Assembly (NCBI RefSeq): GCF_018691265.1
Contig: NW_024881329.1
Span: 3,534,001-3,598,000, forward strand
Source of the DNA: Tyto alba
Lineage: Eukaryota > Chordata > Aves > Strigiformes > Tytonidae
DNA length: 64,000 nt
Direction: 5' to 3'
The translations under genes were made by a program, and so were the position numbers. The notes below the pieces were generated by a model. That model searched no databases and had not been told where the DNA came from. It saw only the letters and a list, made by a program, of their open reading frames with translations. Shown one piece after another: positions 25,881-40,300 of this stretch. How positions within the stretch are numbered: the first letter of the stretch is position 1; every line of letters begins with the position of its first letter.

Positions 25881-26791
25881 GTTGCATTTGCTAGGAATTT
25901 ATTGAACGCTGTTACATTATTCTTCTTGCTGTCAGGAAACAGGCTGACTCCCCTCCCAAGTTGCAAGGTTTGGCTACTGAGCAACCAGGCTGCATGGGGC
26001 TTTTTGGCCACTGGTGAGGCTACTGTCTTAGATGGTGGCCTATGAACGTCCTTCAAACACTTGGCGTTGAAGAGCTTTGCCGTCAGGCTCTGGAAGTTCC
26101 CCTATCGATGGGCGGTGAGCGGGTAGCACAGCTCTTGGGTCTGAAGAGAGCAAAACCCCGCTGCCATAAAAGCTCTAATGCAGCATCTGGTTTGGTTTAT
26201 ACTCTATGATGTGCTGCATTTCATCTCGGGACAGTGGCCCCGAGCCACTCGGGACGTGTGCTGTGTGGTCCAGGGCTGTTGGGGAAGGTGCCCCGCTCCC
26301 CAGCATCCACGGCCGGTCCTGCACGCTGAGAAATGCACAGTCCCACCGTGGGAAATTTGTAAATTCAACCCTTCCTTCGCTATGCCTTCAGTGGAAAGTA
26401 CAGGAGGAAAAAGCCCTCAGTACTTTTGTGATGGGGACAAGCAGCAGAAACGAGTCACAAAAAGGGATGGTAGCGTGATCTGAGTGGGAATTGGCACTTT
26501 TCTTATGCCCCTTCTTCCCCGTTATCCATCGTGATTATGCACCTGACCCACACACCTTCATCTACACTGAAAATCTGGTGCTTGGCCACCCACCAGCCAT
26601 CCTCTTTCTGTGCTGGAGCAGGTCTCATTCGGGGGAAATTTCCCTGACTTTGGAGAAACCAGAGCGAGAAGCAGTTTCCCCGAGTTCATTCCATTATTCA
26701 TCGTTATCCTCCCCTTGGGCCGCCCTGAACAATTTCCTTCCCCTCCCCTCCGTGTACACCCTTCAAATGGTTTTAGAATACGGCACTGAAA

Positions 26792-26821
26792 AATAAAGTT
26801 TGAAAAAAAAAAAAAAAAAAA
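26792..26821 (+). other. AATAAA followed by poly(A): possible retrocopy 3' end or plus-strand transcript end
   Basis: AATAAA at 26792-26797, five bases (GTTTG), then A19 at 26803-26821 and further A-rich sequence. This resembles the end of a reverse-transcribed mRNA. The sequence upstream does not translate to a recognised protein, and I found no clear target-site duplication. The spacing between signal and poly(A) is shorter than usual. Confidence 0.35.
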
Positions 26822-27071
26822 CAAAAAAACCAAGGCATTGAAAACATTCACATATATTGCTCAGCTCTTTCCTCCCTGCACCATTGTCTTAGGAGAGCTG
26901 GCGCGGGACCAGACTTCTTTCTTATTACCAATCTTAACTACTCCACTGGGCATCGAAAAATAAAGCCCTATAAAAGTCACTAATTAAATAAGTTCTCCCA
27001 TCTGACCTAATACAAGCAACATGGGAGGTTACATGATTTTTATTTTTTTTAGGGTGGGGTTTTTTTGGTTG

Positions 27072-27098
27072 TTTTTTTTTTTTTTTTTTTTTTTTTTT
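27072..27098. repeat. T27 homopolymer
   Basis: Uninterrupted T run just before the 27.2-kb CpG island, preceded by other T-rich short runs. Confidence 0.9.
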
Positions 27099-27194
27099 CT
27101 TCCCTCTCTTTTGTAGAACCCACTTTCCTGACGGGGATGCGTTGTTTTTCTGGTAAGGGAGAGGGATTTCAAGGTCACGGAATGAATAAATGAT

Positions 27195-28240
27195 GAAAAT
27201 GCGCAACCGTGGGGAGAAGTAAGCGCACGGCGAGCGAGCACGGCAGCAGCCGAGGTGCTTGCTGCCTCCCCAGTCCCCTCCGGCGGAGACGGGGCTGGGG
27301 TTGGCCCTCCCCGTGGCAGCTGTGCGGGTGCTCAGCCTCCCCGCTATTGTTTGCCAGAGCAGCCGCTGCTTTTTTTTTTTTTTTTTTTTTTTAATTATCA
27401 TCATTATTTTCTTCTCTCGCGACTCAGGAGCGCGTGATTATCATGTCTGAGCGTCTCCCACTCCGAGGCTCTGCGGGGCTCCCCGGCTCCGGGCCTTGCA
27501 GGGTGCATGCCTGCCCCCAAAGCAAGCGAGACGGAAAATTAGCGGCTGGATTTCCTGTTATTCTTGGGAATTTTGGATGGGTTCGTGCAGCTAGATAATC
27601 GCCACGCTCGGCCACGGTGCTCCCAGCACTGCGCGCCCGCTCGCTCTCTTCCTCCCTGCCCCTTGGGCCTGAGCCCACAAGTGAGATGAGTCGGGGGGGG
27701 GCTCAGCCCCCTGCCCCTCCTGCCGGGGCTGAGCGGGGAAATGCTCTTTTCCTCTCTTCCGACTCGCTCGCTAATAAGCTCGCCTCTTGCGAGAGCGTCC
27801 CGAGGTTTTCTAATAACAGGAAGCGGCGCGCTGCCTGCCCCGGGGTCCAGCCGCGTGCAGGAGGAGGTGTGGCTGCCTCCAATTTCGAGGAACACCAGTG
27901 TCACGAGCGGTCCCCGGTGTCAGCGTGCTTTCTCCTTGGCGCCCTCCTCGCCGCCTCCAGCACTATTGCCCTTTTATTTTTTTTTTTTTTTGCCACTTCC
28001 TACCCGAATAACCCAAGGGATTGCAATGGGGATCGGGCCCTGCGGAGGCAGACGTCTCGGGGAAGAGGGCTGCAGCTCCTGAAAGGTGACGGGTAGGGGT
28101 GGGGATGCCGAGCCCAGGGAAACGTGTGCCTCTGCTGTGCCCGCCCTGTTTCGGGTTGCAAGAGGTCCCGGAGCCGGTGCTGCAGTGAGGCGGCCGCCAA
28201 CGGGTTTGAGCACACACCACCAGAGGATTTCCCAAATTCT
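27195..28240. other. CpG island without a recognisable gene
   Basis: About 1 kb with dense CG dinucleotides (for example near 27420-27500, 27590-27650 and 27770-27860), broken by T23 at 27370-27392 and T15 at 27977-27991. Overlapping open frames on both strands have no known domain. CpG islands of this size in vertebrates often mark promoters or active distal elements, so an unannotated non-coding transcript is possible. Confidence 0.6.
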
Positions 28241-28524
28241 CTTTCCCTTTTTTAACACAGAACCCCTGGCAGTTGGAGGGTCTTGCCCCTTAACGAAGCA
28301 ACGGATGGGATCTGCCCAGCTAGCCAAGCTCTTCGGCCGCTCCTCCTGCCTCTCTTCACGCCTGGAGAGCCAGGCAGCGCAAACCCTTGGGGACGGCTCC
28401 TAACAGCCCTGATTTAGCTTATTCTAGGCCACGCTGAGAATTATTAGCTGCAGGAGTCTGCCTTTCTCCCCTCCTTGTTGAGACTAGTTTTCTTATTTTA
28501 GCTCGGTGCTTCGCTTTCCCCCCG

Positions 28525-28590
28525 CCTGGGCTATTTATTCTATGACTTTTATGCTATAGCTAGGATAAATAAACATCAGCTGAGAGGGGG
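28525..28590. promoter_or_regulatory. Candidate muscle-type regulatory cluster (MEF2-, FOX-like sites and E-box)
   Basis: GGGCTATTTATTC (MEF2-like with one mismatch) is followed by TTTTATGCTATAGC, AAATAAACA (28567-28575, FOX-like) and CAGCTG (28577-28582, myogenic E-box type). MEF2 plus CAGCTG is a common pairing in muscle enhancers, and mammalian IGF2/H19 has mesodermal enhancers on this side. The assignment is inference from motifs. Confidence 0.28.
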
Positions 28591-28599
28591 TTGCAGCTC

Positions 28600-31500
28600 T
28601 CAGGGAGGGCACAGAGGAGCGCACGGGGCTGGAAGAGGGTGGCAGGAGCCTTGCCCGGAACCGGGCACTTTCCTCATGCAACCTCCCCCGGGTACAGTCC
28701 CTGGAGCCAGGGCCACGGGGCAGCCGTGGGGCCCCCACCCGGTTTATTCCCACGGCTGTCACCGTGGAGAGTGAGGTGCTGCCAGACGGTGCAACCTCTC
28801 TGCAAGCCTGCACAATAGCAAAGCAAACCGGAGCAGCCGCGTGGAGCCAGCAGGCTCATTGCTTCACCCATGGAAAGACCTCACGTGATTTTTCTGTGAT
28901 CAGTTGCTTCAACTCTTCCAGCAAATGCCCTCTGGCTATTGATGTTACGCGAATATTCCTGTGTACTCACTTATTAATGAGAGGCCCGTGGAAATGACAA
29001 ACCCTAAACAAATACAGGATACTGTTCATAGAACAATTAAATTTGCTTTGCACCAGCTAGTGGCCTGGAAAAAACATCCCTGAATTGGGCTCATGTCAGT
29101 CTAGTCATGAGACAAGTATGTTGTGTGACTTGGCTTACATGACGGGGCTCTCCGCTGGCTTTCCAAGCGGTGGTGAGCACTTTTGGTTAGGAGCAGGACT
29201 CGGCAAGTTCCAATTCAGTTGACACTTCACGCCAGTTGCATTATTTTTCTGTGCAGCATCTGTAATCTCAAAAGGCTTCCTGCCTCATGGGTCTTGTGCT
29301 GAATATGTGGCGGAAAATATCAGAGATACCTGCACGGGCCTCTTAGGAGCCAATTCCAAGAAATGAAGAGCAAATAAGCTGCAGACCAAGAGCCAGGATG
29401 GGAAGGGCATGTGCACAGCCGTGATGGAGCGAACTCATCTCCCAGCTTCATAAGACACACCGGCCAAGGCGTTACCAGGACCTAACTGGCTTCTTACCCT
29501 GCAACTCAAGGAGGAAATCCTTTAAATTTCTGTGTTCTTTATATATTGAAAATACAAGGCACATGCACTGTCACTAATTTATTGTCTGAGCAAATTTGAT
29601 TAGGAAAGAGGCCAAGTTTTGAGTGCAGAGGGAAACTGTCCTCCAGCAATAGCTGAATATTTAATATGATGTCGAGCATCGTGGCGCACCTCAAACGGAA
29701 AGCTCTGGGGACTTGGCCCTTTCTCCAGTGACTTTCTCTGGACCACTGAGGTTTCTTGTTGCCATCCAACATTGCAAACATCCTTTACGATGCCTATGTT
29801 CCTGCAGGCTACCCAGCGAGGATGACTTTCATTTTGCCGTGGGTAAAGACTGACGGTAATTACAGGTGTTCGGGGGCTGCTCTGGGAAAGGCAGGAAACG
29901 AGTCACGTTGCTTCTCCGACTGGGAAAGACTGTGGAGAAAAGATAGGCATTTAGTCTTCCACAGGTGCTTTCGTTGGGAGGCATTGCTTGTCTCCTGCAA
30001 CCTCTCGTGCTTTACAGTCAGCGCAGCTCAAGCTAAAAGCATTTTTAGTGGGAAACCTGGCTCCGGACGGGGAGTGGTAGGAATTAGTGTAGTGTGGGAC
30101 AGGAGGGGGCTGTGGGGCTTGGGGTAAGTAGATAAACCATTTGTTACTGAGCAGTAAAGAAAGCGGTAATTGCCAGAAAGCTTCTTCTGCAGGAAAGTGT
30201 CATCGGCTCGTGATGGACAGCCAGGTTGAAGGTAGCAAGGAAACAAAATGAATCATAAATATATTCTAGCTTAGCTTCTAACAACAAACCTCCAGAAACA
30301 GCTTTCGGTTTGTTGGTGCTTAGGGACTTTAAAAGATAAAATAACTGAGATCTCCCCTACAGAAGGCATGCAAATGGATCACAGTATAATACACTCATGC
30401 TTGTAGGCATTCATAGAGAGTATGGAATATGGAGGTATTGTCTGGTATTCACTCATAGGTTAAATGCATCTGTTCAACTGTATATTTGCATCAGAATAAA
30501 TCCAGAATCGAAGGCTTGGTAAAAAAGGCTTATCTTCTTCTTTCTTTTCATTTTTTTAATGCTTCAATGGAAATATCCCCATGTTTCCAGCTTGTTAGGA
30601 CACAATCAGGAAGGGAATAACCCATTACATACTTCATTATTTTCCAGATAGCAGAGGAAATCTCCTAGGGATATTTGAAATGTAAAGGGTATTATAATAT
30701 CTAAAATCAAATGACATGAATTTTGATGATGTGTCAGTATTTGCAACTGGTAATGCTAATGCTGGTTTTTGGGGAGCCATTACTTAATCTGCACCTCAAC
30801 AGCAAATGAGACCAGGATTGCCCTACAAGCAGTCGCTTTGTTCATTTTCTAAATAATACCACAAAATAAGGCATAGATAGACCCCTCTTTTTCACCTTTC
30901 CTTATTTGCAAATCAAAGCTTCAAAATTACCCCTGATATTTTGTAACATCAGCCTCTGAGACACAGAAATGTTGAAACAAATCCCTACACGTTCAGAACC
31001 GCAAGCAGTATTCAATAAGCTAGAATATTCTTTATGATAGTCTTAAAATCAGAATTACCCAGTCTAGTACATGCTGAAATTTACAGTCGTGCATTAAAGC
31101 TACGACAAACAACCTCTGGCAAATAATTTGGTCGTAACTCTTATTTCAGCACACATCGTGGCAAAGCAGTACAAGTGGAAAGGGACGCTGTTGGGCAGCA
31201 GCACATGTTAGTTTTCAGTGCCAGACTCCAGATTTTGATTTCAACAAGCAAAATTATCTTAACCTACTTTATCCATTTTTCTCTGAAAAAAAAAAAAAAA
31301 AAAAAAAAGCACCATTGTTTTTTCCAGAAACTCTCTTAATTTTATAAAATGTTTGAAACTTGAGAAGAGACTGGATATTCTTTGTCTCCATGAGAACTAC
31401 TTCATCCTGATAGATTTAGTGGAGAATGTGTCTGTGCTCCATGAATCTTCCCCTAAGAAATAGCTGAATGTATTGTTTCCAAATACTAATTCTCTCAACT

Positions 31501-34269
31501 TCTTAAAATCCCTTGGCACTTATTATATTCATTCCTCGCAAGCAGTAGTGAAAACAAATGTTCTTTGTGTAAACAGACTTTGACAGAATGTGGGAACTTA
31601 AATAAATATGGTTATAATATGGTATAAAAATCAACTTCAAATTTGAAGCAAACTGAAAGTGCATGGGTAAAAAGTCTTGTCACTTGACTTCAAAAAAAAA
31701 AAAAAGCCCAAGATATACTGAGATGTATTTTAACAGGTAAATATCAACTCTGAGGCTCCTAACTGTGGCATATGTTTGAAGACACTAGAACTGTGTAAAT
31801 ATACAGTGTTAAATAAAACAGTTGCTCCAAAATGTCCTTTCATATCAAACATGCTCTTGTATCTGTTATTCCCCTCCAAGAAAAATGAGCATCCTACCAG
31901 CACTGTTCTCAGCTAGCCAGAGACACGGGGCGTAGCTCTTCGTTGGGGTGGACAATGATGTTGTAGGACCAATGGAAACCAAGAATATTTTGAAATGTTT
32001 ACATGGCTTATTTAAGTTAGGGAAAAAAGAAAAAAAAAAAAAAAAAAAAAGTACTTATTCCAGAAAGCACAACTGGCCACAAAGCCTTTCTATGAGATTG
32101 GATATTCTGGGTGGTTTTCTGAGGCATGAGGCCAAAGGCCAAAAGAGCAAAACCACCCAAAAAGTGTAATAATTACCCTTCGGGGCAACGGCTCCATGAA
32201 ATGGAACTTACGAATAAAGACAAGGAAAACCCATTAAGTAATATTATTGACATGCATCTGACGTCGCCGATAGCCAACCAGCACTTGCCACTTGTGCTCT
32301 GGATTTCTGAAATCATTTCTTAATGGAATAAGGGGGTTTTAATTCATAATGTCTTTCTACAGATGCTAGAGGACGCAGGTTTGCCAGCCACGCATGTTTC
32401 CAACCTGCATGCTGTTAATGAATCCAAGATTTAGCTGAAGCACAGTAGTAGTCCTCTGTTATACCAGTATTGCAAACAAGTTTCAGCTTCATGCAATAAC
32501 ATAAAATTGCCATATATCAGCATTTCTTAAGCACCTGTCCCTGACGGTGCCAAGCCACTCTGAGAATTACAGGGGGGAAGAAATGAGAGAGACCATTTTC
32601 CATGTGAGATGTAGTGCTGTGGTGACAAATATACCTTTTGATTACATAGTGCAAACAGACTTCAGTGCCAATTTCAGAGGCAAAATAAAGGAAAACAGGG
32701 TTCAGACGATGCTACAAGCCTGAAAAATGTGTCTGGACCACATAAGAAAGACATAAATGGAAGATTTGTGACTCTTGAGGTTTTTATGTTTTAGGGTCCA
32801 AATGGCTTCTTTACTTCCATGGTTTAATAGCAAAGCAGTTTTAAGGAGAAGTGAAATCAGAGCTGAGAGAGGATCAGCTGCATAATGCAGCTGTAGGACC
32901 AAAGCTGGATAACCACTTACTGGAGGGTGATACGGTGGTCATGAAGATGGGGGTAGTCCTGAAGCAAGGCAATATCTCCTGTCCAAAAGCCCAAAGCCCT
33001 TCTCCTCACCTGTGTCATGGCATGGGCACAATTTCTGTTGGGCTGGATGTGAAGAAGACATTTTTCTAGAGGAAGGCATATCAGCAAGGCACGCTCCCGC
33101 TGCCCGGGCTTAGGGAGAAAATGGACTCCTCTCTCATTGTAGATGCAGTGAAGTATGAAGATACTGATGGCTCGAGAGACTTGATCCTTTTATTAGATTT
33201 TTTTTTTCCCAACATTACAGCTCTGCAACTGTAAAAGTGTTTCTTTTCACTGCTCAAGGCAAATCTGCATTTGCCCAATTTAAGGAAGTTGACCCTGCTT
33301 TTGAGAAGCAACATAGTATTTTGACAGGTAAAGAACACGTTATTAGTTTCTTCAAAATTCAGATATTAATTGCAGCTAAAACAGGCCCTTTAAAAAGCAC
33401 CTGAGTGTTAATCTTTTAGAGGCATTTTGAATGTGGAAGTAATTGTACATCTGCTGGGTAAGTCGTACTTGAGTACAACTGTGTGTTGGGACGGTCAGTC
33501 AATCACAGATGCTGTTTCTGAGACTTCAAGAGCCCCCAAATGCTTTTATTTACCCTTCCTTATACATAAGCTGTTCCTATCTTAGCATGTGTCGTGACAG
33601 CATTTCCATGTCCCAACGGTACTTCCGTGTCCCTTTGATCACTGGGCCAGGCTGCACAATGTGATGATTCCTTATGCACCAGGAGCAGCCCAAGCACAAC
33701 CTTTTTATCTTGCCCATACAATTGTGCGTGGGGAAACGGCTGCAAACAGATTTGGACACATTTCGTGGGATTTTCTGCTCTGCTCGGTGCTAAGCGAGTT
33801 TAGCTTAGGTCTGCTCCGTGCAGCCAGGCACGCAAGGCACCAAGGAGGGGCACAGCCCTGCAGAGCAAAGCAGACGGGGCTGTGAGGCACTTTGTTTTCC
33901 TCCATGGGGATGCCCAAGCAGACCCCAACCCCCAGCTCATCATGCCAAGACCCTTCCCCACCCCGTGGGGGGCTGCAGGGTGAAGGGTGGCAGTTGCTCG
34001 CCCAGCAGTACCCAAAGCCATGCTTCCCCAGGGCTTCACGGGTGGGAAAGGTCCATTGCCAAAGGAGGCTGGGGCTGCGTGGCGAGGTGAGGAAAGCCAG
34101 CTCTTGGACCACCCCACGGCAGGAGGTGGACTTGTTTATCAGCACAGCTTGCCTAGTGCCACCCCTTTTCATTTTAGACTGAGTCAACCCTCCAGACACC
34201 AGTGAATGTGCTCTTGTAAACAAACACCATGGGTTGTTCTTTTTTGTTGCTGCTGCTGTTGGGTGTTTT

Positions 34270-34305
<36 letters not shown>

Positions 34306-37300
34306 CCAGCTAAAACTGCTTTGCTTTTAGAGAGCAAGGCAATGTAACCTTTGCAGGCTCTTGAGCAATTTTTAAATGGTCCCTGTTGGGATGGGAGCCT
34401 TTGCTTTCCTGGTGAAAGAGTCATGATAGTTGGCAGTAAACAGCTCAAGGATAGTGGAGAGGGCACAGTGCAGGCGGGAGGGCTGCCCCCGGGGCTACAC
34501 CCCAGTCCTGCTCTCCCAAACCACGGCATCGCTGAGCCCGGTCCAGGGGTGCACCCAGTGGGGGTGCTTACTGCAGCACTGGATGGTGTGTCAGCATTGA
34601 GAGCGCTCAGGGGAAGGCAAAGGTTTCACCAAGGGCAGGATAACACCAGGTGCATTAAAAATATAAAGAGAGGCTCAAAACTCTTCCTTGACCTCACCAT
34701 CCTTGGTGGCATGTGGGAAGAGGCGCGACAGGAAAGGCCGGTCAAGTTCATAGTGGTTTCTCTGTCTCTAGGATTTCCCCTCTGTTTTCTTCTTTGTTAA
34801 GTTTTTGTTGTTTTGTTTTGTTTAATTTTGTTCTTTTCATGCTTGTGTAGCCCTGGTTACACTGATGGTTTCCCCTTGCCCTACTTGAGCATTACTTGTT
34901 GACAGCACAGCATGACCCATCAGCTGGCATCTGGTTAGCCCTGGAACCTACCGATGGCTGTTGAGGGATGCAGTGTCCTCTTTCCTGCCACTTCTGGCAG
35001 CAACGCTGATACAAGTCTTTGGTTGTCCTATTTTCTCCTTTCCTGCCCCCTGTGTTAGGTCTAGTGGCCTAGGAAAAGCAGTTAGCTGCTGGCTTGTCCC
35101 TGCCTGTTGCTTGGGTGCCAGATGCTGCTCTGCTCTGCGTGCGGAGGAACTTGGCTCTCCTTCCCAAAAACGCCTGCAAATGTCCTTTGTTTGCCTGGCC
35201 GCAGCAGCAAAATGGAAGTGGTGGGACCATCTCAGAAATCAGAGGGGATTCTGTCTCTGCACATCACAGTTTGGAGGTTGAATGTTATGAAACTGAAGAT
35301 GACTAAACTGATCTCACTGGGATATTTCCCAGGGATTTTGCCTTCCCTTGGGTGAACAGTCTCCCAAGGGCTCGTTTCATTTATGCATTAAGCTCGGTGA
35401 CTTCAATGTTGTTAGCTGTAAAAAAACACAGCTTTTCTGCACTTACTACAATAGCCCAGCCACAAATTGGGATCTTTGGTAAAGATGAAATTACACTTCG
35501 CTTTAGAGTCAGCCAGCAATTTTTCTTTGCCACCAGTTTTTCTCTCTTTTTTTTTTAGTTTTTCCCCTTGAAGCCATTGGAGACCAGTAACCCCAGTTCA
35601 CACAGTGCTTTTGGTGTCAGTGGACTCCTCCTCGCTGTGCATGGAGCAAGCTTGCAGCAGCATGGCAGCTCTGCAGCCCAACACAGCTACGTGTGAAGGC
35701 GTAGGGACAGCAAGGAAAGCAAGCTGCATGTCCCTCCCCCTTGCCTCACCTCTCCTACCAGTGCAGGACATTGAAGTTGAAAGTTAAGCTTTTGAGTTAC
35801 CAGCAATTTCCACTTTGGTGCATTATTGGCTTTCCTGCAGAGCTTTTATAAGCCTGTTTATAAGACAATAGACAATGGGAGAAGTTGCTAAGGCTCCCAG
35901 TGGACACATGTTGACAATAAACTCCTGTAACAGAGGTCAAATGTGTGTTCCCAGAATAGCAGAGGGTAACTTGCTGCCTGAGGAGTGTAACTCTGAAAAT
36001 GAACCGATACTGAAGAGATGTCTTATTGTCCAAGCCATTGAGTCAGCCTGGCCCAAGTAGACTAATTTTCCAGAAGATCTGATCTCTTTACTTACTGCAA
36101 GGATATGACAACATGTCTCTTCCACTGGTAATGCCTATGTCTATGCAAAGGTCCCTGTAGTCATAGATATAAAGCTGTTTAAAATTATTTGAAGTGTAAA
36201 GAGGCAACACCACCCTGAATGTCATGTTGTTGACCAGGTGCCCCTGTTGGTGGAAAGCCTTTCTCTCCAAGCGAGACACACGACTGAGTCAGACGGGCCG
36301 TTTCATGTGGGTGGGGCGGCTCTGCACAGTAATGGGGGGAGGGAAGGAATTATAAAACGCTATGTCCTATTTTTAAGAAGTTGTAACTTAGCTTTACTTT
36401 TACCTTGTATGAAGTGTCCTTGGGCAGGAAAGCATTTTTAACACATGGTTTGCAAAAAGAAAAAAAAAAAAAAAATACTGACCAAGTGGAGTTTTCTTCT
36501 TTCGCTGGTCACTTTTCAGCTCTTTGTGGGTGCCAAAAAGAATTAAGAGCTTATTTTTGTCATGTATGGTTGCAGATACGTTGACTGTGCTCTGATAGAC
36601 AGAGGATGACAGGATGACTGACTGAATAGGACAACCCATGGTTGTTTGTGTCAAGGATGAATCGCTGGCAGACAGACCGCTCATGATGGGTTTCGTGCTT
36701 GAAAGCCTGGCACGCCAAGCTCTCCTTGGTGCTACAGGAGCTGTGTTGACTGCAAGGTGGTATGAATAGCAGTGCGAGCATGTACGTGAGCACTTGGGTT
36801 GACAGGAAGGTTTGCACAGGCTCCAGAAGCATATTGGCAAACAAAAATCTCTCTCCTTGAAAAAGCATGTGTATCACTCCACAGAAATATATCCACCTAC
36901 AAAGTGATCCAAGAAAGGCTGTGGGACAGCCCGAGTCTCCTCCATGCGCCATCTCCACAGCAGCAGGGAGGCGAGGTTGCTATCACGCAATGGCAACAAT
37001 TGTCCTATGTTTAATGCCTATTTTTACTCTTCTTTCCTCCATTTTTCCTGGCACATGAAGGGCTGGAAGCAAAGGCACTACACCCTGGAGGGGTGGGGGA
37101 TATTACAGTGCGGTGCCAAGGTTATGGTTAGATCCTCAGCTCCCCTTGATTGGCGTCGCAACAATTTTATGACTGACTTTGTCTTATGAATACCCAAACC
37201 TCTGGGCCAAGAGACAGGTGTGGGTTTTTTTTTAATTTCAGAGCCCATTAGTGAGCAGCCAGCAGTGGAGACAGGAAGCAGCTGCTCTGTAAAGGTTGGT

Positions 37301-40300
37301 GGGCTAAATACGTTTTCTTTCGCAGAATACCATCCCAGCAAAGCCAGTGGAGTCACTTAAAGACCCCGAGACACCCAAACGGTGACCACATGGGCAAGCT
37401 AGCAGGGGACTCTCCACCCCGGCCAACCCACCGTGCTGTTGCACAGCTGTGCCCTATCCAACTTGTAGGCAGGGCCCCCGGTTCAAATGGGCATCGACTG
37501 GGGCGTAGAGGGTGAGAGGGTTAATGGGACCTAGCAGAAAAACTACGTGTCTAGTGTTTCCAACCAAACCAGTGACTTGAATATTTCCCAACCAAAATAT
37601 TGATTCTTCTTGGTTACTGAACTTCGGCAGCCAAATTCACAGCTCACCCATCCAGCCCAATGCATTGACGTCTTCACAGCGACTGGCTCATTTTGAGCAA
37701 AGTTCCCTGCGGGTTTGTTTTTTATTATTTTCAACTGTCTGGCCTAAAATATATAGGAGGTAAGGTAATTAATGGGTATCCCTGGAAAGATATGTGTATT
37801 CCTGGAAATCTTCTCCTACCTTCATGAATTTCATTGCTAGTGGTAAGGTTTGCCTGAAGAAAGGAAGCTAGCAGTGACAATCATGACCCAAACATGCCTT
37901 TGCTAGTATAGTAACACCCTTGAAAGTTGTCCTTAAAGAACTATTTATTTTGCTCTTTTCAATTGTGTGCATGTTGGTTTGATGGGGACACTGACTTTCT
38001 TGAAGTCTTAGTGGTCCAGACACATAAGGCCCTTTTCCACTTCTGTGCAAAGCATGGAAGAGGAAAACTCTTATAATGCCATGCAGCCTAGTAGTAGCAG
38101 GTTGCTGATAAGTCTTCACATCCTTCCTAGTTTCTCTGTCAAAACATTCATGTAAATGGCAAAATTCTAGGAGAAATGGGAAAAATACTAGTTAGGAGCT
38201 CAAACAAAGCAAACAAGTAAGCGTAGAAGGTAAATACAACCTGAAGATCGAACTAAAACACTGTCCTCCACAGGGGATGCCCAACTTCATGTTGTCTATG
38301 TTGGAAATAATCTTGAGATATTTCTTCGCCATTCCCCAGTAAACACGTAGCAATGAAAATGCTTGGCAGGTATCTAGACATTAATAACCTAAGGCGTTTG
38401 GAATTTCTTTGGAACCATCTTGGAGGGGAGAGGGGAGCAAAGAAAAAGCAATCAGTAAAGTCAGCACTGTGTCATCATCTTCAGCCACAAGCATTACAGT
38501 GCACTCAAGGCTTTCTCTTCTTACTTCCAAAATGGACTCCAGAGATATTTTTATTTCTGGGACACCGCTATAGGCAGTGGGTGTCCCACCAAAGCCACTG
38601 ATTCAGTTGCATCATTGGCTAAACTTTTCTGTAAATAAGAAAAGCGAAATCTTTCTCTACCCCACCAATGCTTTACAAAGTTGCTCAGGAAAATTTGTAA
38701 TGCATGAGGCAGCAGCAGTCCCATATTAACTCGCAGACTCCAGACATTATGCAACCTGAATCTTTCCTAATTATGCTGTCCTCAACAATTCCTGCCTACA
38801 CTCACACATCCGCACACTCTTACAAGCGTGTGCAAAATCCAGAGTGATTTAACCTTTACTTTACCAAAATGGAACGTTTGATTTGCAGTCAGCTAGGAAA
38901 AAAAGAATAATTCCTGACCCTAGGGACCTGGTGCTGGTGGACACCTTGCTGTAAACCACCTTTGTCCACCACTGGTCAAGGGTCAAGATAAGGATGTCAC
39001 TCAGCAGTGACCAGCAACCCCACCATCAGCTGTCTACTTGAATTTTGCTCAAGAAAACACAATCCTTGGCTTGCTCAGCTTCAGTGCTCCAAGTGCAACT
39101 GCTGTAACTGTGTGAACAGAAATGGCTGTTTCCCAATTCAGTCTGATGAAAATTACTTTATTTTTAATGTAACTTAACTGATTTGCACCCATCTATGACA
39201 TTATTGTCCCAAAGCCGCTGTAAGTGGTCATCATAAGGCGATCCCCCGACTGTTCCTCTTTCTTTCTCCTACATTAGCTGTGGAGAAAACAATGAAGAGG
39301 ATGAGTAAAGCTTTCTTGCACTGATCAAGTGAACATGAAGTATTATTTCCTGAGTTTTACAGTTGCTTTGAGCTTCCTGAGTTCTGACCTAAGCTGGTTC
39401 TGCATTGCCTGTCTAACCAGTAGATAAACCTTGGTTTAAGTACATTCTCCTTCTAGGAAACCGAGCTGGCAGCAAGTTTTCCACAGATGGAAACTGGAAT
39501 GCTTCATGGTCCATGAGCCGTGAGATATTTGGGTGAACTGGTTCCTACTGGTTCTTCTGCTGCTGCCTCAAAATCATCCAGGTGCCTGCTGCGTTAACTC
39601 ACCTTCTGGGTGGAGGCACCAGCCCCTCTATTCTGTCCTTACCTGTGTCTTACCATCGTCTGTTGGAAGTTATTATCTTTTTTGATATACTGTCTGAACT
39701 GCCTGGGTGGTTGCTTTCTAAGCTACTTTCAGTTCGTTGCCAGCCAATCTGGAGGGGCAGCATCCTGCAGCAGGAGAGTGGTTGAAGATAGTAAGTTGTC
39801 CAGCTGGCTCAGTTGCTTTTGGAAGATGTGTGATCAAGCTGTAAATAGAACCATTTCCTGCACTTTTCTTCCCAGGCTTTATCTTGTTTATTCATGTGAA
39901 CGGTACCTGGGGAATAGCTGTGCCTGGCCTTGGTTTTAATTAATTTGTCTGTATTTCAGCAGCGTCATGTCATTACATTGGTGCAATACCAGATTTGGAG
40001 GAAATTCATGTGGATGACCTATTCCTGATAGCCCTTTAACTATGGCCAGATGGAGCATCAGCCGCTTGTGGCCACACATTGCACGGTGAGGAGCACATGT
40101 TAATGTGCACAGCCGGGAAAGACGTCACAGCTCTCATCGCAGCTCGCTTGATAGATGGTTTTACTCCATGAAGCAGAAGCCAGAGCAACCAGCCAAAAAG
40201 GTGTAGGGTGTTTCTTGGAGGTCTCCAGTGCCCTGGACAGCTGAGGAGCTGCTCTCTGCCTCCTTCCTTCCAGCGACGTTTAGGGACACTTCAGTGGGGG

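Larger units (their letters stand above)
22300..27190. other. Intergenic region between two CpG islands
   Basis: No gene recognised. It has GC-rich patches near 23.0-23.8 kb and 25.0-25.2 kb, a G11 run at 25196-25206, T-rich blocks listed separately, and no transposon that I can name. Open frames here are unremarkable. Confidence 0.6.

Noticed and set aside
33705..34529. 274-codon minus-strand open frame
   Set aside because: It runs through the T34 tract as polylysine and has no recognisable domain. It is probably a chance frame.
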